Shown here: piece after piece, positions 40,013 to 52,900 of the stretch | Layout: each line of letters opens with the position of its first letter | Numbering within the stretch: the first letter of the stretch is position 1 | Assembly (NCBI RefSeq): GCF_030867145.1 | Contig: NC_134414.1 | Location: forward strand, 81,086,504-81,150,503 | DNA length: 64,000 bases | Direction: 5' to 3' | Source: Opisthocomus hoazin | Taxonomy: Eukaryota; Chordata; Aves; Opisthocomiformes; Opisthocomidae | Program-made: the position numbers and the translations under genes | The notes under the pieces: generated by a model | Told to the model about the DNA's origin: nothing | What the model saw: the letters and a program-made list of their open reading frames with translations, nothing else | Databases searched by the model: none

Positions 40013-40291
40013 ATAAAGTTTCAGTAACAATTTATTTTAAATAGCTTTTTAAAACAGACCCAGAGAAGGAGCCTTTTGTTGAAGTTATAACTGCCTAAAA
40101 ATAAGAGCACCTGCATCAGAAGTGGCCAACCAAAACCAAAGCTTACTTTAATCTAAGGGGAATTAAACAGATAATGTCTGTTGGACCCTCTCCATCCTGC
40201 TTCACTCATAGTTGATCATGACCCACTGCTTTCACTATGAAAACTGCTTACACTGCACAGCCATTTACAAAAATTCTTTATTACCAGCAAT

Positions 40292-41645
40292 CACAGAACC
40301 AAAGAATCACAGGATCATAGGGGTTGGAAGGGAACTCTGTGGATCATCTAGTCCAACCCCTGTGCCAAAGCAGGGTCACCTAGAGCAGGCTACAAAGGAC
40401 TGAGTCCAGAAAGGTTTTGAATATCTCCAGAGAAGGAGAATCCATAACCTCCCTGGGCAGCCTGTTCCAGGGCTCCGTCACCCTCAGAGGGAAGAAGTTC
40501 TTCCTTATGATCAGACGGAACTTCCTATGTTACAGTTTGTGCCTGTTGCCCCTTGTCCTGTCGCTGGGCACCACTAAAAAGAGTCTGGGCCCGACCTCTT
40601 GACACTCACCTGGAAGATATTTATAGGCATTTATAAGGTCCCCTCGTAGCCTTCTCTTCTTCAGGCTGAACAAGCCCAGCTCCCTCAGCCTTTCCTCATA
40701 GGACAGATGCTCCAGTCCCCTCATCATCCTCTTTGTAGCCCTCCGCTGGACTCTCTCCAGTAGCTCTTCATCTTTCTTGAGCTGGGGAGCCCAGAACCGA
40801 ACACAGTATTCCAGATGGGGCCTCCCTAGGGCAGAATAGAGGGTGAGGAGAACCTCCCTTGACCTACTGGCCGCACTTCTCTTGATGCACCCCAGGATGT
40901 CATTGACCTTCTTGGCAACAGGGTACACTGCTGGCTCATGGTTAACCTGTCATCCACCAGGACATCCCAGGTCCCTCTCCGCACAGCTGCTCTCCAGCAG
41001 GTCCGCCCCAAGCCTGTATTGGTGCATGGGGTTATTCCTTCCCAGGTGCAGGACCCTGCACTTGCCCTTGTTGAACCTCATCAAGTTCCTCTTCGCCCAA
41101 CTCTCCAGCCTGTCCAGGTCACGCTGAGTGGCAGCACAGCCTTCTGGTGTATCCGCCACTCCTCCCAGTTTCGTGTCATCAGCAAACTTGCTGAGGGTAC
41201 ACTCTGTCCCTTCATCCAGGTCATTGATGAAGAAGTTGAACAAGACTGGGCCCAGTACTGACCCCTGAGGGACACCACTGGTTACTGGCCTCCAACTAGA
41301 CTCAGCGCCGCTGATGACAACCCCCTGAGTTCTGCCATTCAGCCAGTTCTCAACCCACCTCACCGACCACTCATCCAGCCCACACTTCCTGAGCTTCCCT
41401 AGGAGGAGGTAGTGGGAGACAGTGCCAAAAGCCTCGCTGAAGTCGAGGTAGACAACATCCACTGCTGTCCCCTTATCTACCCAGCCGGTCATGCCATTGT
41501 AGAAAGCTATCAGCTTGGTCAAGCATGATTGATTCACCCTTTGGTGAATCCATGTTGACTGCTCCTGATAACCTTCTTTTCCTCCACTTGCTTAATGATG
41601 ACCTCCATAATGAGTTGCTCCATCATCTTTCCCTGATGAGAACAC
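40292..41645 (-). mobile_element. CR1 LINE, minus orientation, with a long surviving RT frame
   Basis: About 1.35 kb of CR1. A single open frame on the minus strand (41537-40953) spans RT motifs: [33 protein letters not shown], and [10 protein letters not shown] with the catalytic FADD. It is followed by the C-terminal [17 protein letters not shown] block. The rest of ORF2 down to the 3' end is readable in other frames ([20 protein letters not shown]). It is truncated upstream of the RT fingers, so it cannot transpose by itself. The limited decay makes it the youngest-looking CR1 here. Confidence 0.93.
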
Positions 41646-42125
41646 CAGAAATCCTATTCATGAAACAGTGGAGGTGAGAGTAGGAGTGGGATTAAGGTAC
41701 CCCTTTCCCATGCCTGGACAAAGACCCAATTTAAGACTCACTGGGAAAGGATGGTCAGACAGTATAACCTGTTAACCAAGTGGCTCAGGTGTTCATACAG
41801 ATAGAAGTATTTTATTCTGGTCTCCTATGCTGTTCCTCTGTTCTGTGGAGAAAGACATCTGCTAAAAACTAGGAAGCTCCGGCTGCAAGGACCGAAGTGT
41901 GGGTCTTGTCTCCCATTTGTATTTTTGTGGTCTATGCAAAAGCTGTCACACACCGGCACAGCAAAATGCCCAAGCAGTTCTTGTGACCACTCCTTCTGTT
42001 GCTGGAGCAATAAATTATTTTTCAAGATTTTGAGATATTTAAGAAAGGTTGGTTTTAATCCTGTTCCTGCAGTGAGTCTACTCCTTGTAGAGCCAAAAGT
42101 TTTTAAACAGCCCTAAATATCTGCC

Positions 42126-42182
42126 CAGCTTTCTTTTCTCTTTCTTCTTCTTTCTCTTTCTCTTCTTCTTATTTCTCTTCCA
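42126..42182. repeat. CT-rich low-complexity tract
   Basis: Almost pure (TTC/TTTC)n on the plus strand. Confidence 0.75.
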
Positions 42183-45100
42183 GCTCCTGAGTCATAGCGA
42201 GGCTACTCAATGCTAGTTTTCTAGCCTCTAAAAGATAACAGACTTTGGTAGCACCACCAATAGCACCAGCTTTGCTTGGCGTTTTTAAAATTTTTTTTAA
42301 TTTGTTTGTGTTTCTGAAAGCCTCAGGTAAGGACTTGCCCTAAGTATAGGCAAGCAAAGAAATCCCCTGGGTAGGACAGTTCCTTTGTCTGCAGTAACAC
42401 CACTATCCTTGTGGGCTCTTTGGATTGTTCTGCTGCGTATATTCCAGTTTAAAAACAAAAAGTACCCAACCCCAAAACCTCAAACCCCAGACTTCCTCAT
42501 TGTGTTGCAGAGGTGAATAATCTGAAAGAGCACCAGAAAGCATACTGTTCCTCTGCTGCCTGGTCTACAGGCTTGGGAGATCTTCAGAGTGGGAGCATTG
42601 GGCTTTGCCTGGGGTGCACAAGTAGCCACCCAGTGGAGAGTTCAACTGGAGAAGGAGAACCCTGCATGTGATAGATGTGTTTGCCCTTGTCCGCCCATTG
42701 CAAGATGCACAACTGGGATGACTCAAAGGCTGGAAGTTGACAGCACTTCCCAGGACCAGATTTAGGCACATAAAAACATACAGTTGCCAAGGGCAGTCAA
42801 TGTCCCACTGCATCAACACTAAACAGCATGATGAAAGGGTGTCTCAGGTACAGACACTGCCCAGTAATCCACCACAGCTGTCAGTGAGCACAGCTTTGTG
42901 GTCCAGTTGCTTCTACCAAGAAATTTCCATAGGAGTGTGGAGCTACTGACCCCTCAGAGCAACAGCTGCCCTTAAACACCCTTCATGAAGTGGTGCAGGA
43001 TCAGTAAATGCAACTTTGGTGCAATTGATCCTAGTCTTCCTCTTCCCCGGCCCAATCTCTGGGCTGCACGGCTCACCTCAACTCCTTCCCTTCTCCACTC
43101 CTGCAGTGTAAGGTGCTAGAGGATGAGCAGAGCGACTGGTTCGGATGTGTCTGCTGATGGAGCGGGTGGGAGACTGCTTAACACTTTGGGAACTGACCTG
43201 TTGGAGGGTGGAGACCAAGGGAGGTGAAAGACTGGTGGAAAGGAGAAAGAAAGGCAGATGCCTGGAAACTCTGCCTTCTTTCATTTTCCAGAATCCGGTT
43301 TGATTCTCTCACATTTCCTATGGCCCTGATTTTATTACACTGGGCACTTCCCCTCCTGCATTCTCCAAAAAATGCAGTCTGTTACCACCACAAAATCGAA
43401 TGCTTTCTTCCAAAGATGAGGACATAATGAAGTGTGGAGGTTTTATTTCATTGTGATCAGAAGTCCTTTCTTCCACCTTGACAGCACAGTAAGTGTCCAA
43501 AAAATACCTACACGGATAAGTATGGAATTTTTTTAATTTGGAAGTACAATGAAACTTTTGACAATGGACTACTTTTTCCTATGAAGGACAATCATGGGCC
43601 CAGATCTGAAGTCTAAATTTTCAGTTGCTTTGTCTGTTGACACCTTTAATGTGATAAGGGGTAGTTATAGTTATTCTTATCAAAAAGAGCTTCTGTAATT
43701 AAATCTGCTTTTTCATAAAATATCCACCTATTCTTTTTTTCTTCTCATTCCCATCATTTGCTTCATAACTATGTTTCGGAAGAACTTTGTCACATTTTTA
43801 TTCTCTCCTAGTCTATGAGGAAAGTGAATTCCCAAGAGCTGGTCATTACAATCCACCATTGCCTTAGACTTTTCCCTCTGAAACCACGAAAGACCAGGCC
43901 AGGTTCTGTTGATTCTCTCATGATTACTGTTTCTAGGGATGACTGGAGATTTTTATGTTCTGGATGTTCAAGCTGAGTTGTTCATCTCCTCAACCAATAC
44001 CAAGATACTGACAGACATGATCAAATGCATGAACTCATCCATAGCATGTCACTTAATAGATCATTTTTCAGTTCAAACCTTGGTCTATGCTTCTAGTACT
44101 GCATGGGAGCAGAAGTGGAGCTGGTTCAATTTTTGCTTTTGTAGAAAATATATTTGCAGTCAAAAAGTTGCTAATATGACGAGTAGACTGTGCTACACCT
44201 GTTCCTTTTCTACTGTATGAGTTGTGGAGAAGAAAGCACGTCAGATATCCACTTTGGGGTGTTGGCTGAGCTCACTGACAACTCAGTATAATTCATGCTT
44301 ACAAGCAATGTAAGAGAATGAACCTGGAAAATGACAGTCCACTTATAGCTCATCTGTCATCAGTCTCACACTCTAGCAGGAATCTAGGAAGCAGAAACAC
44401 TCATGAGCCCAGGCATTTCTGGGTCTTTAGAAAGTAAGACCTCTTCATCCTCAAAGACAGTCAGCACTGCACTGTCCTTGGCTTTCTTTTTTGGAAATAA
44501 CTGCATCTTAGTTACGTATGTATAGCTGACATATGAATTACTGCTGATATAGTTACATCACTCCAAAAGTCAGTAAAGAAACAGTAGGATAGGAAGGACC
44601 TTGGGATTTTGATAAAGATAAATCCCAGAGCATCCTGGAAGGGGGCTGGGCAGCAGGTGTCTTCTTCCAAATATAGTAGGCAAGAAATGAGAGTGGTAGA
44701 GAAGTACACGGACAGTTCTCTCTCCTACAGGTTTTTAAATCCAGCAGAATATATCTGCCTGTTTTTAACAGGAAAATATTGACATATTTTGCTCTTTGAA
44801 AAAATGCCATATTTTCTAGTGATGCTTCAATTTAAAAAATTGAAGAAACGAAATTACTTTACATGGATTATAAATCTCCATATTAAGTAAATGATGTCTT
44901 CTGTGAAGCAAAGCTTTTCATTGTATTGGGGAGCTTTTGATGTTTTATTCTGTTTATAATAACCTTCTCCTTCAGAAAATGCACAGTTGTGCCTGAGAAG
45001 GGAACAAATGCTCAGCAGCATTTGGTGTGGCTGTTTGTAGTTGGATGCTTATGACTGACAAATATTTGTCTCTTTTTGCAGTGGTTTGTTATTTGTTTTC

Positions 45101-45254
45101 TTTAACACTGGGAGACATGGATTGAGAACAAACCCAGATCACAACATTTGATGGTGATCTATCTTATTTGAACACTTCATAGCCAAGATTTGAAATCCTC
45201 TTTTTCCATGGGTTTAAGGAACTTTTACAATTTGCACTGTCATTTCCCTGAGTA

Positions 45255-45570
45255 CCCCCATAGACATTCCCTGCCCAGTGCCTCGCCCTGACTAGGGCCC
45301 AGCACCCCATGTCAGCTCTCTGGGGCTCCCCCCACCCTTCCCAGGACCCAGGACCTCATGTCAGGGGCTGTCAGCCCACCCATGGGCCCACATCCTGGCC
45401 GGGCCTCATCCGGTCTCTGTCCCCAAGGTGGTGCCGGATGCCAAGGGCTGGGGTTGCCCCCATGCCTCCTGGCTGCCTGGCTCCTGGCTGGGGTAGGATG
45501 GGCCCTACCTGCCAGGCCCTGCCCTGGCCCATCATGGACAGCCCCCACTGCCCCCAGCCCCTAGAGATGA
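45255..45570. other. GC-rich island of unknown nature
   Basis: About 310 nt are markedly GC-rich in an AT-rich surrounding, yet CpG is rare (mostly CC, GG and TGCC words), so it is not a typical CpG island. Open frames exist on both strands (45309-45611 plus, 45548-45312 minus) because stops are rare in such composition. It lies 1.3 kb upstream of receptor C and is not recognised as a known repeat. Confidence 0.5.
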
Positions 45571-46525
45571 CTTGTATGGAAAGAAGCTTTGTACTACTCA
45601 GTATTATTTAGAGCTAGAGACAAAAACCTGTAAATGAAAAGATTTTTACGCACTCACCGGATTCCCAAGCACCAGTGGACTCTGTGCAACAGAAAGAAAA
45701 ATTTAACTGCTTACTCATGTTCTATGAAATCATGAGTTTTGCAATGACATGAATTTGGTAAGAATAAGGAGGGAAGTGATGATCATCATATCTTGCAACA
45801 CTTCCGATGGTGTGACACTTCCCCAAAACACAAGTGGCAAGGGAGACAGCCCTATGTATCGCTATATAACCGTCTAAAATACAAGTCTTTCTGTCTTCTC
45901 TGAGCCTGAGGACTATGATAGAAAGATAAACGAGACAAAGACGTTTTGAAATAGAAGGTAGGTCCATCTTTGTCTTCCCACTATTTTGTTTGTTGAGACT
46001 CTAGGAAGTCCAGGGCTGGAGGGATGATGTCCCAGGCAAAATCTAAAAAGCTGTCAGAGGAATGCATGGAGATAACTTCAATGAAGTTACTTGCAAACAA
46101 ATTACGTACTGCCTGCTAAGAAAGGTCCTAGCCACAATTTTGATTGTCTTACTGGGTTTGTTACTGAATTTGTAGAAATTAGACACCACTTCTAGATCCG
46201 CTTTTAAGCATATACTCAATAACATCCTTGAACGTACATGAACTAACAAACAACCTCAAAAAACTTATCGTATTCATCATTGCATAATCGAACTGACTGA
46301 TATGGCTGTGACCCATTTTGATATTTTCTTTTTGCAGCTGTTTACTCACCTGCTTGACATCTGTTCATCCTAACCTTTGTATATAGCAAATAGGTAGTCT
46401 TTAGACCTTAAGATAGCAGTCATCAAAAGTGTGTATATAACGTTTACACAGTGCTCCCGAGATCATCAGCTTTATGAATCATCACACAAATTTTTTTGTT
46501 ACAGAAAAGGACAGCTTCTTTAGTA

Positions 46526-46745
46526 TCATAGAATGGTTTACATTGGAAGAGACCTTAAAGATCACCTAGCTCCAACCCCCCTGCCATGGGCCGGGACACC
46601 TTCCACTAGACCAGGTCACTCAAAGCCCCATCCAGCCTGGCCTTGAATACTTCCAGAAGGGGGCATCCACAACTTTGTTACTGTTCGTTTGAACATTTCT
46701 CTGACTGCTTGAGAAGTCTATCTAACCTTTCCTCCCGCTAGAACT
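46526..46745 (-). mobile_element. CR1 LINE 3' end, minus orientation, just upstream of receptor C
   Basis: 'atcatagaatggtttacattggaagagacc' and 'gccttgaatacttccagaagggggcatccac' are reverse-strand CR1 3' sequence. It ends about 130 nt before the receptor C start codon. Confidence 0.9.
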
Positions 46746-46873
46746 GAAATGGTTAGATGGTGTAGAAACACGTATCTGAGCAGGTCAGACTACACAAATT
46801 TAGGGGAGTAGTTTGCAGTGGCACCTTTCACTTGGAGCAAGTTTCACTGTTCTCTGTCTCCAAGGAAGAAGAG

Positions 46874-46958
46874 ATGGTTGCTCCTCTTGCACTCATCTTC
46901 ATGACCCAGTGGATGTTGCTGATCACCCAGTTGTGTGTTGGCTGGCACTGCACAGACT
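46874..46958 (+). CDS. CSF2RA: CSF2RA exon 1: start codon and signal peptide
   Basis: Codons from ATG 46874 read [20 protein letters not shown], a clear hydrophobic signal. The exon ends in phase 1 at gact/gtgagt; the next exon begins 176 nt later in the matching phase. Downstream in-frame ATGs at codons 10 and 14 are alternatives, but the first gives the most complete signal. Confidence 0.8.
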
Positions 46959-49900
46959 GTGAGTAGGACACTTCCATGGGGCAATTCTCTGAGGTAGAGT
47001 GTAACATGGTTCTTATTATGGGTAGTTGTGCTTGAGTTGCCTTCTGTCTTAGATGTGCTAGGTAGTAACCTCTGCACCCAAAAATCTGGGAATCAGTCCT
47101 GCACCTTACTGGTCCTATTATGTGACATTTGCAGTGGAGATGCCAGACTCACGTATTAGAAATTTGATGCTGAATCAGTGGAAAATGGAACTGAGTTGGA
47201 TGAGCAGCATGAATTTAACTGAGGACTGGCGTTCAGTGACTGCACGAGATTTTGCCGAGACTATAATGGTACACTACTGTGTCAAGCAAGATGTACACCA
47301 CATCTATGGTAAACATTAATGTTCCTATAGGCAGTTTCTAGAAAATTCTGACTTTTGGGGACTCCTCTGGTACTCCACACAATTATATCACCTGTGTCAG
47401 TAGTCACAGATTTGAGTAGATTCATGTCACACTCACTTCAACTATCTTAAGCATGGAAATTATAGTCCTTTAAGCTCTGACAGGAGCTACTAGAAAGGTA
47501 CAGCCCCTGCCTGAAGGCAATGTATCCCATGCATCTTATATGCCACTGTCCGTGTCTTCCTTCATTACTGCATAGACAAGACACCTGCATGATTTGCCCA
47601 AGTTAGGTGCTACTTTTCAGAAAGCTAATGTTAGTGGAGATGAACCTCAATACAGCTCCTTTCCCAGGCAGTCTTTTGTGGGGTATCTATCTCCTTTTGT
47701 CTTGCTAAGGAGTGTAAAGCACACTACAGCCATCTGTTGATTCTTATGAAAGCACATTTGCTTTATTTTGAGGTGGTTGAACTGGGTGAACCGTGGGTAG
47801 GAGGAGAGAAGTGCTATTCCTAACACTGCCATGAGGTTTTCTGGAGGGAAGCACTGAACTCTTCACCTTGCACTACTAAAGGTTCATTACCCCAAGCTTC
47901 CGGAAAGAGCGTTCTCAAGCCTGGGAAGACATTGGTACCTAGTTCCCTATTGTAGTGGTCCCACTGTTACAAATCAAGCACAAGCTTAAGCCCTCTCTAC
48001 AGGGAGTAGCACTGTGTAAACCAGCAGATGAAAAACTAAAAAGTAAACCCTATGCGTGACATTTTTCAGGCAGAGAATATGAAGTGCATGTTTGGAAATA
48101 TAGCACCTCCTCTGCACAATGGGGCAAGCTCTTCTGTCACAGCAGTGAACATGTATGGCACATAGTCAAGCATATGCAGATATATTTCTCAAGGTAATGT
48201 GTTAGACTGTGGGAATGGAGTTGCCTACTTCAAATGGCCTGAGGGTAAAAGAAAAACTGAAACCCTTTATTCCTCAGTTCATTTTTTTCCTGTAAGATGA
48301 ACAGGTTCTTGTTCACTGCCTTATGACAACATTTCTGTGAAAAGAAAAGGAGTTTCCTCCAACTAGTTCAGCAATTTTTTAGTCCTCAGTTGCCACCTTG
48401 CTTGGTGCCAGCTTTTCAATTGACAGTTGTCTTTTAATTGTTTGTGCTAATATTTTATTAACTGCATTTGAAGGTCTTTAAAATGTTATTAAAAATCCAA
48501 GTGAAATGGGTTTGTGAATGTAGTTTTGAAATTCTTCCTTGAAAAATCTGTGACACCTTGAATTTTTTTATGGCATAACTCATGATGTAATATTCAACTC
48601 TTGCAGTATCCCATCTACAACAGGAAAAGTTCTGAGAGAATCTATTCTTCTTTGTATGAGAACAGCAATATATATGAGAATGTTAAGAGAATGAGGTACA
48701 AGGTCTGTTCATTTAAGCAACATGGAGTTGGCATATACAAAATGGCACTACTTCCTGCCTCATCAAGCTCCAAGTATTTGCTGTTTCTTTATAAGAGGGT
48801 GGATAAGTCATCCTTCCTTTTAAAAGGTATCTTTAGTCTCCTCATTGGATGTTATTGGGGGTGGAGGTTAAGGAGCAAATTGATATGTTCATGATCAGGA
48901 GAAGATTCCTCGTGTTAATCCCAGGTGGAAGAAGGTACGGCTGCAGAGCACAAATACCTCACAAATTTACACCTACACCTCCCTGAAGTATTAAAAAACT
49001 TCACAGCTCTGCACTTGGGTTTATCTCCATCTCTGGAGTCCACAGGGAAGCTCCTCATGCTCTCCACTCATTTGACAGGGCGCTGAAGAACATCCTTCAA
49101 ATAGAAATGCTATGGCAGGGTACTGAAGGACAACAGGCAAATGTTTCAGTGTGTGGCATTGTGGCATCAGTGCCTCCATTTGAATAGGAACAATTCAAAG
49201 CACAGAGGTCGCCACTTTAGGTGTCAGCCTACTAGGGCAGTGTAGGCTTTCCTGGGACTTAGTCTATCAGTTGCAGCAATAATTGTATCTTTTGAGGCTT
49301 TATCCATGACAAGTTTTTCATTGAATCTTACAGTGCAAATATTTTCCAGTGTTACTACTTAAAATGAAGCAAGTCCTTCCTAACCCAAGCAATAACCAGC
49401 TGGAGTTACAGGTGTCTCACATATCTCCAGCTGAGAGCAGTCACATGAATTTTCCTCATCATGGATTTTTCTGTTTTTGCAGGCATGAATGGGTCAGCAA
49501 TTGAAAACTTCTCCTGCATGATTTATAATGTTTCCCTCATGAACTGCACTTGGCAGGCAGGCAAGGATGCTCCAGGAGATACTCAATATTTTCTCTACTG
49601 GCAGAACTCGAGGTAAGTAGATCTGCTTGAGTCTAAGGAAGTCTGAATTTTCATTCCACACATCACACTGCCCATGTTTAACTAAAATACCTTGCTATAC
49701 ACAGAGACGATGATGTGATGGAATGTGAGCTTTACATTAAAGATGACAATGGCAGAAACACAGGGTGTAGATTCCTAAATGTGAGGATAGAGACTGAAAA
49801 AGCTTACTTCCTGGTGAACGGGTCTAGCAAAGACTCCCTGATCCAGTTCTATGTTGAGTACATCCAACTGTATAAAATTGGTAAGTAAATAATTTCTTTC

Positions 49901-52900
49901 TGCTTTATTTTCATTATTGCATGAGGGTAGTAAAGCATTAATCCCTGAGAAAGAACCAAGTACCCTGTCTCACCTAGAGTCGAAAGTAGGAGACTGGCCT
50001 CTTAAAGAAAACCTATTCCCCAGGCTAAAGAGAAATGAGGGAAATCAAACAAGGAAGCTCCACAGCTGCAGCCTGCCCCAGATTCTTTAGCAACCTACCT
50101 TTGTTGTTTTTGGGTTTTTCTACATCAAGGTCCACAGGACTTAAGAGATTGTACTTCCCCCTGCTGTCCTTTCAATGATGGCCAAAGACCTTTCAACAGA
50201 GGAGACTTTTCAGAAGTTTATCTGAGCACTGATTTCTGCTTCTCATTTCCAGTGGAGATGGCATACACTGACACCATACCCTTGATCAATGAAATTAATA
50301 TATCTACAATGCACCCAAGGTTTTCATTTGCTCTTTCATATGTGGGGCTCTACCTGGAAGCATCCTGTGCAATTATTTTTACTGTGGCAAAGCCTTTGAG
50401 GCAAAGTCCCACTGGTTTTGATATTGCCTCCAAAACACCGACAAACAAGGCTTCATTCTATAAGTAGAAGGAACTGATCTGTAATATCACTTGTGGCAGA
50501 TGAAACAAGGTCGTTCTTCGACCAAACAGCCCATCACAAATAGGCCGGGCCTGTCTCTAAATATTGATGTAAAGTAGCAGTTTAGCTGAAATTAAGATTT
50601 CCTCCATCAGGCTTTTGTAACCTTTTCTGTCACAAGTCTCTGCCTTTTGCTGTTACAATAATTCAGTCATTGGCGATGATCAAAATATAAAGGTCCTCAT
50701 ATTTTTGCTCACATCTGTGAATTTAGGGGAGATATGTAAAGAAGTTGGCTAGATTTTTAAAAGTGAAGTGTCATTCTTAAATTTGTATGGCTAATATTTT
50801 ATAAAGGGGGAATAGACTGCATAGTTCAACAACACCAAGCAAGGAACACCTTCATGTCATGGAAGCATCGCCCGAGAAGGCTTGAAGCAAGAAATGACCT
50901 TTGGATTTCTTACATCAGGGTTAGCATAAGCTTGTTCTTCTGCAGTAAAAAACATCCTTGTAAAAAAAAAAAAGACAGGACTCTACCTTATTCATCGAAA
51001 ACAGTAAATGGAGGGGGTTTCTGTGTTTGTATGCTCCTAAGTCACATTCCCTGGCTTAGTCTCTGGTTTTTCTCATCCTGGGGACAGGATTAAAAGAGCT
51101 TTGATCTTTCAATTATTTCTAAAGGAGTTCCTAAGAAAAATAGATACAAATTAGTATCTTTCTTCATAGAGCTGTTGCTTGCAGTTGCATTCTCTTTTAT
51201 CATAGCAAAAGGAGATCAAGTGATTTTAATTGTTTGAATTTTTGATTTTATCATTTCAGAAAAGCTCATGCCTCCATCAAATATCACTGTCAACTGTGAT
51301 GAAATTAAAAATGATTGCATAGTTCAATGGCAACGACCGCAAATAAGTCATTCTAACAAAGACAAGTGTTTTAAATATGAAATCATCATAAAGTACAAGG
51401 TAAGAGGAATCTCTTCACCTACATTTAGCATTAATACATATGTTTGAATTTAGTAATACACATTGATAGAAAGAAAAATCAGTCTCTCTTGTATGGTGTA
51501 GCCTTCCTCGTATGCAGCACCACATTCCTTTGTGGTTGTGCCTTTCAGGCACCCTGTTATGCCATACTGCCCCATTTTTTTATCCCTGTTGCCCTGTGTG
51601 AGACTTTGCTGGAGGTACAGTGGTTGTCTGTGACTGTGTAGGACTAAGAGGAGAAGCATAGTTAATTAAGACTTGAACATATCACAGCTTTGGCTGTGAC
51701 AAAACTCAGAAAAGGCACATTTTTCACCAAGACTTGTTGGACCTGTCCTGGATTGGAGTCTTTCCAGTGGTGGCTGTATCTCTGTGAAAGGGCAGAGCTC
51801 AGCTATAAATAATGGATACAGAAATACGAACCGACTTGACCAGTATGAGTTGATGGAGGTGAATGAAATTTCTCATATATAAGAAATGCCAATAGCTTGT
51901 ACAGATATCATATATAAGCAACACACCTGTTGGCCTAAGAGTTGTAGCTGTATAATGTTAAATAAAAGGAAAATAGATGTGAGAGAAAGCATAAAGGAAA
52001 TGTGAATAAGCACATCATTTAAGCTACTGATGGATAAATTCAGACCTTGGCTTTACAAGTCTTTTTGCAGCAATAGGGAAGGAGTGAGATTGCTGTTTTC
52101 TGCTGCAAGAGGAGTAGACCTCAGCTACTGTAACTGTGGCAGAATTGCATCAAATGCCCACAGGGTGGAACATGGTGACTAGAAAGGAAAAACCTGTCTA
52201 TATTATAACCAGATTTGGCCACTTAGTGGCTGATTGAAGGTACTCTCTGGATTTCTGTTATTTGGAACTTCTTATTCTGGATGGGGCTTGCTATTTCGTA
52301 GATGAGTTTTCTTGCAAGTTCAACTAACTGCTACAAAACTGCATCACCTCTCCAAATCCCTTGGCCATTTCAGCAAAGACAGCTTATAGAAAACTCAGTG
52401 TGACTCTGAAATAAGAGTGCATTGCAGTAAAGCAATACGTGTTTCCTAAAGTCTTTTGATATGCCTGTTACTTGGTTTATAAAGAATACTCAATTCACAA
52501 ATAGTCTGAATTGTGTAGAATTTTTAAAATAATCATTAGCAGTTTTCACGTTACTAATTATGTCAAGGTCCAGTAATTACCATGTTGCAGTATAGTATTA
52601 ATACAATAAAGTATTGTTCTACTAATAAACTACGACCAACACATATTGTATTACAGTCAGTCTCTAAACATTATTTTCACAACTGGAAATTACTTGCATT
52701 GGAAGCAAACAAAAAAAGGATAACACCTTGAGTAACATAATTTCAAGCACAATTTTTCATGTCTCACACCAATAACTGAATTTGCTGAGAGTCTTGGGTT
52801 CTTCTTCAGCAATGTCCTAAGTCAAGTATTTATAGATCAGGATATCTGGGAAACCTGAAAGCAAACCTTACCAGTGAAAACTGAGCTAAAAGAGCACCAA

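Larger units (their letters stand above)
41646..46525. other. Intergenic between receptors B and C
   Basis: No gene was recognised. A pyrimidine-rich microsatellite-like tract lies at 42126-42182. The GC-rich island at 45255-45570 is listed separately. The 93-codon frame at 43939-44220 shows no family resemblance. Confidence 0.4.

Noticed and set aside
50252-50467. 71-codon frame after a good acceptor in CSF2RA intron 5
   Set aside because: Its first residues echo exon 2 (VEM), but exons 5 and 6 join perfectly without it and it has no family counterpart in receptor B.
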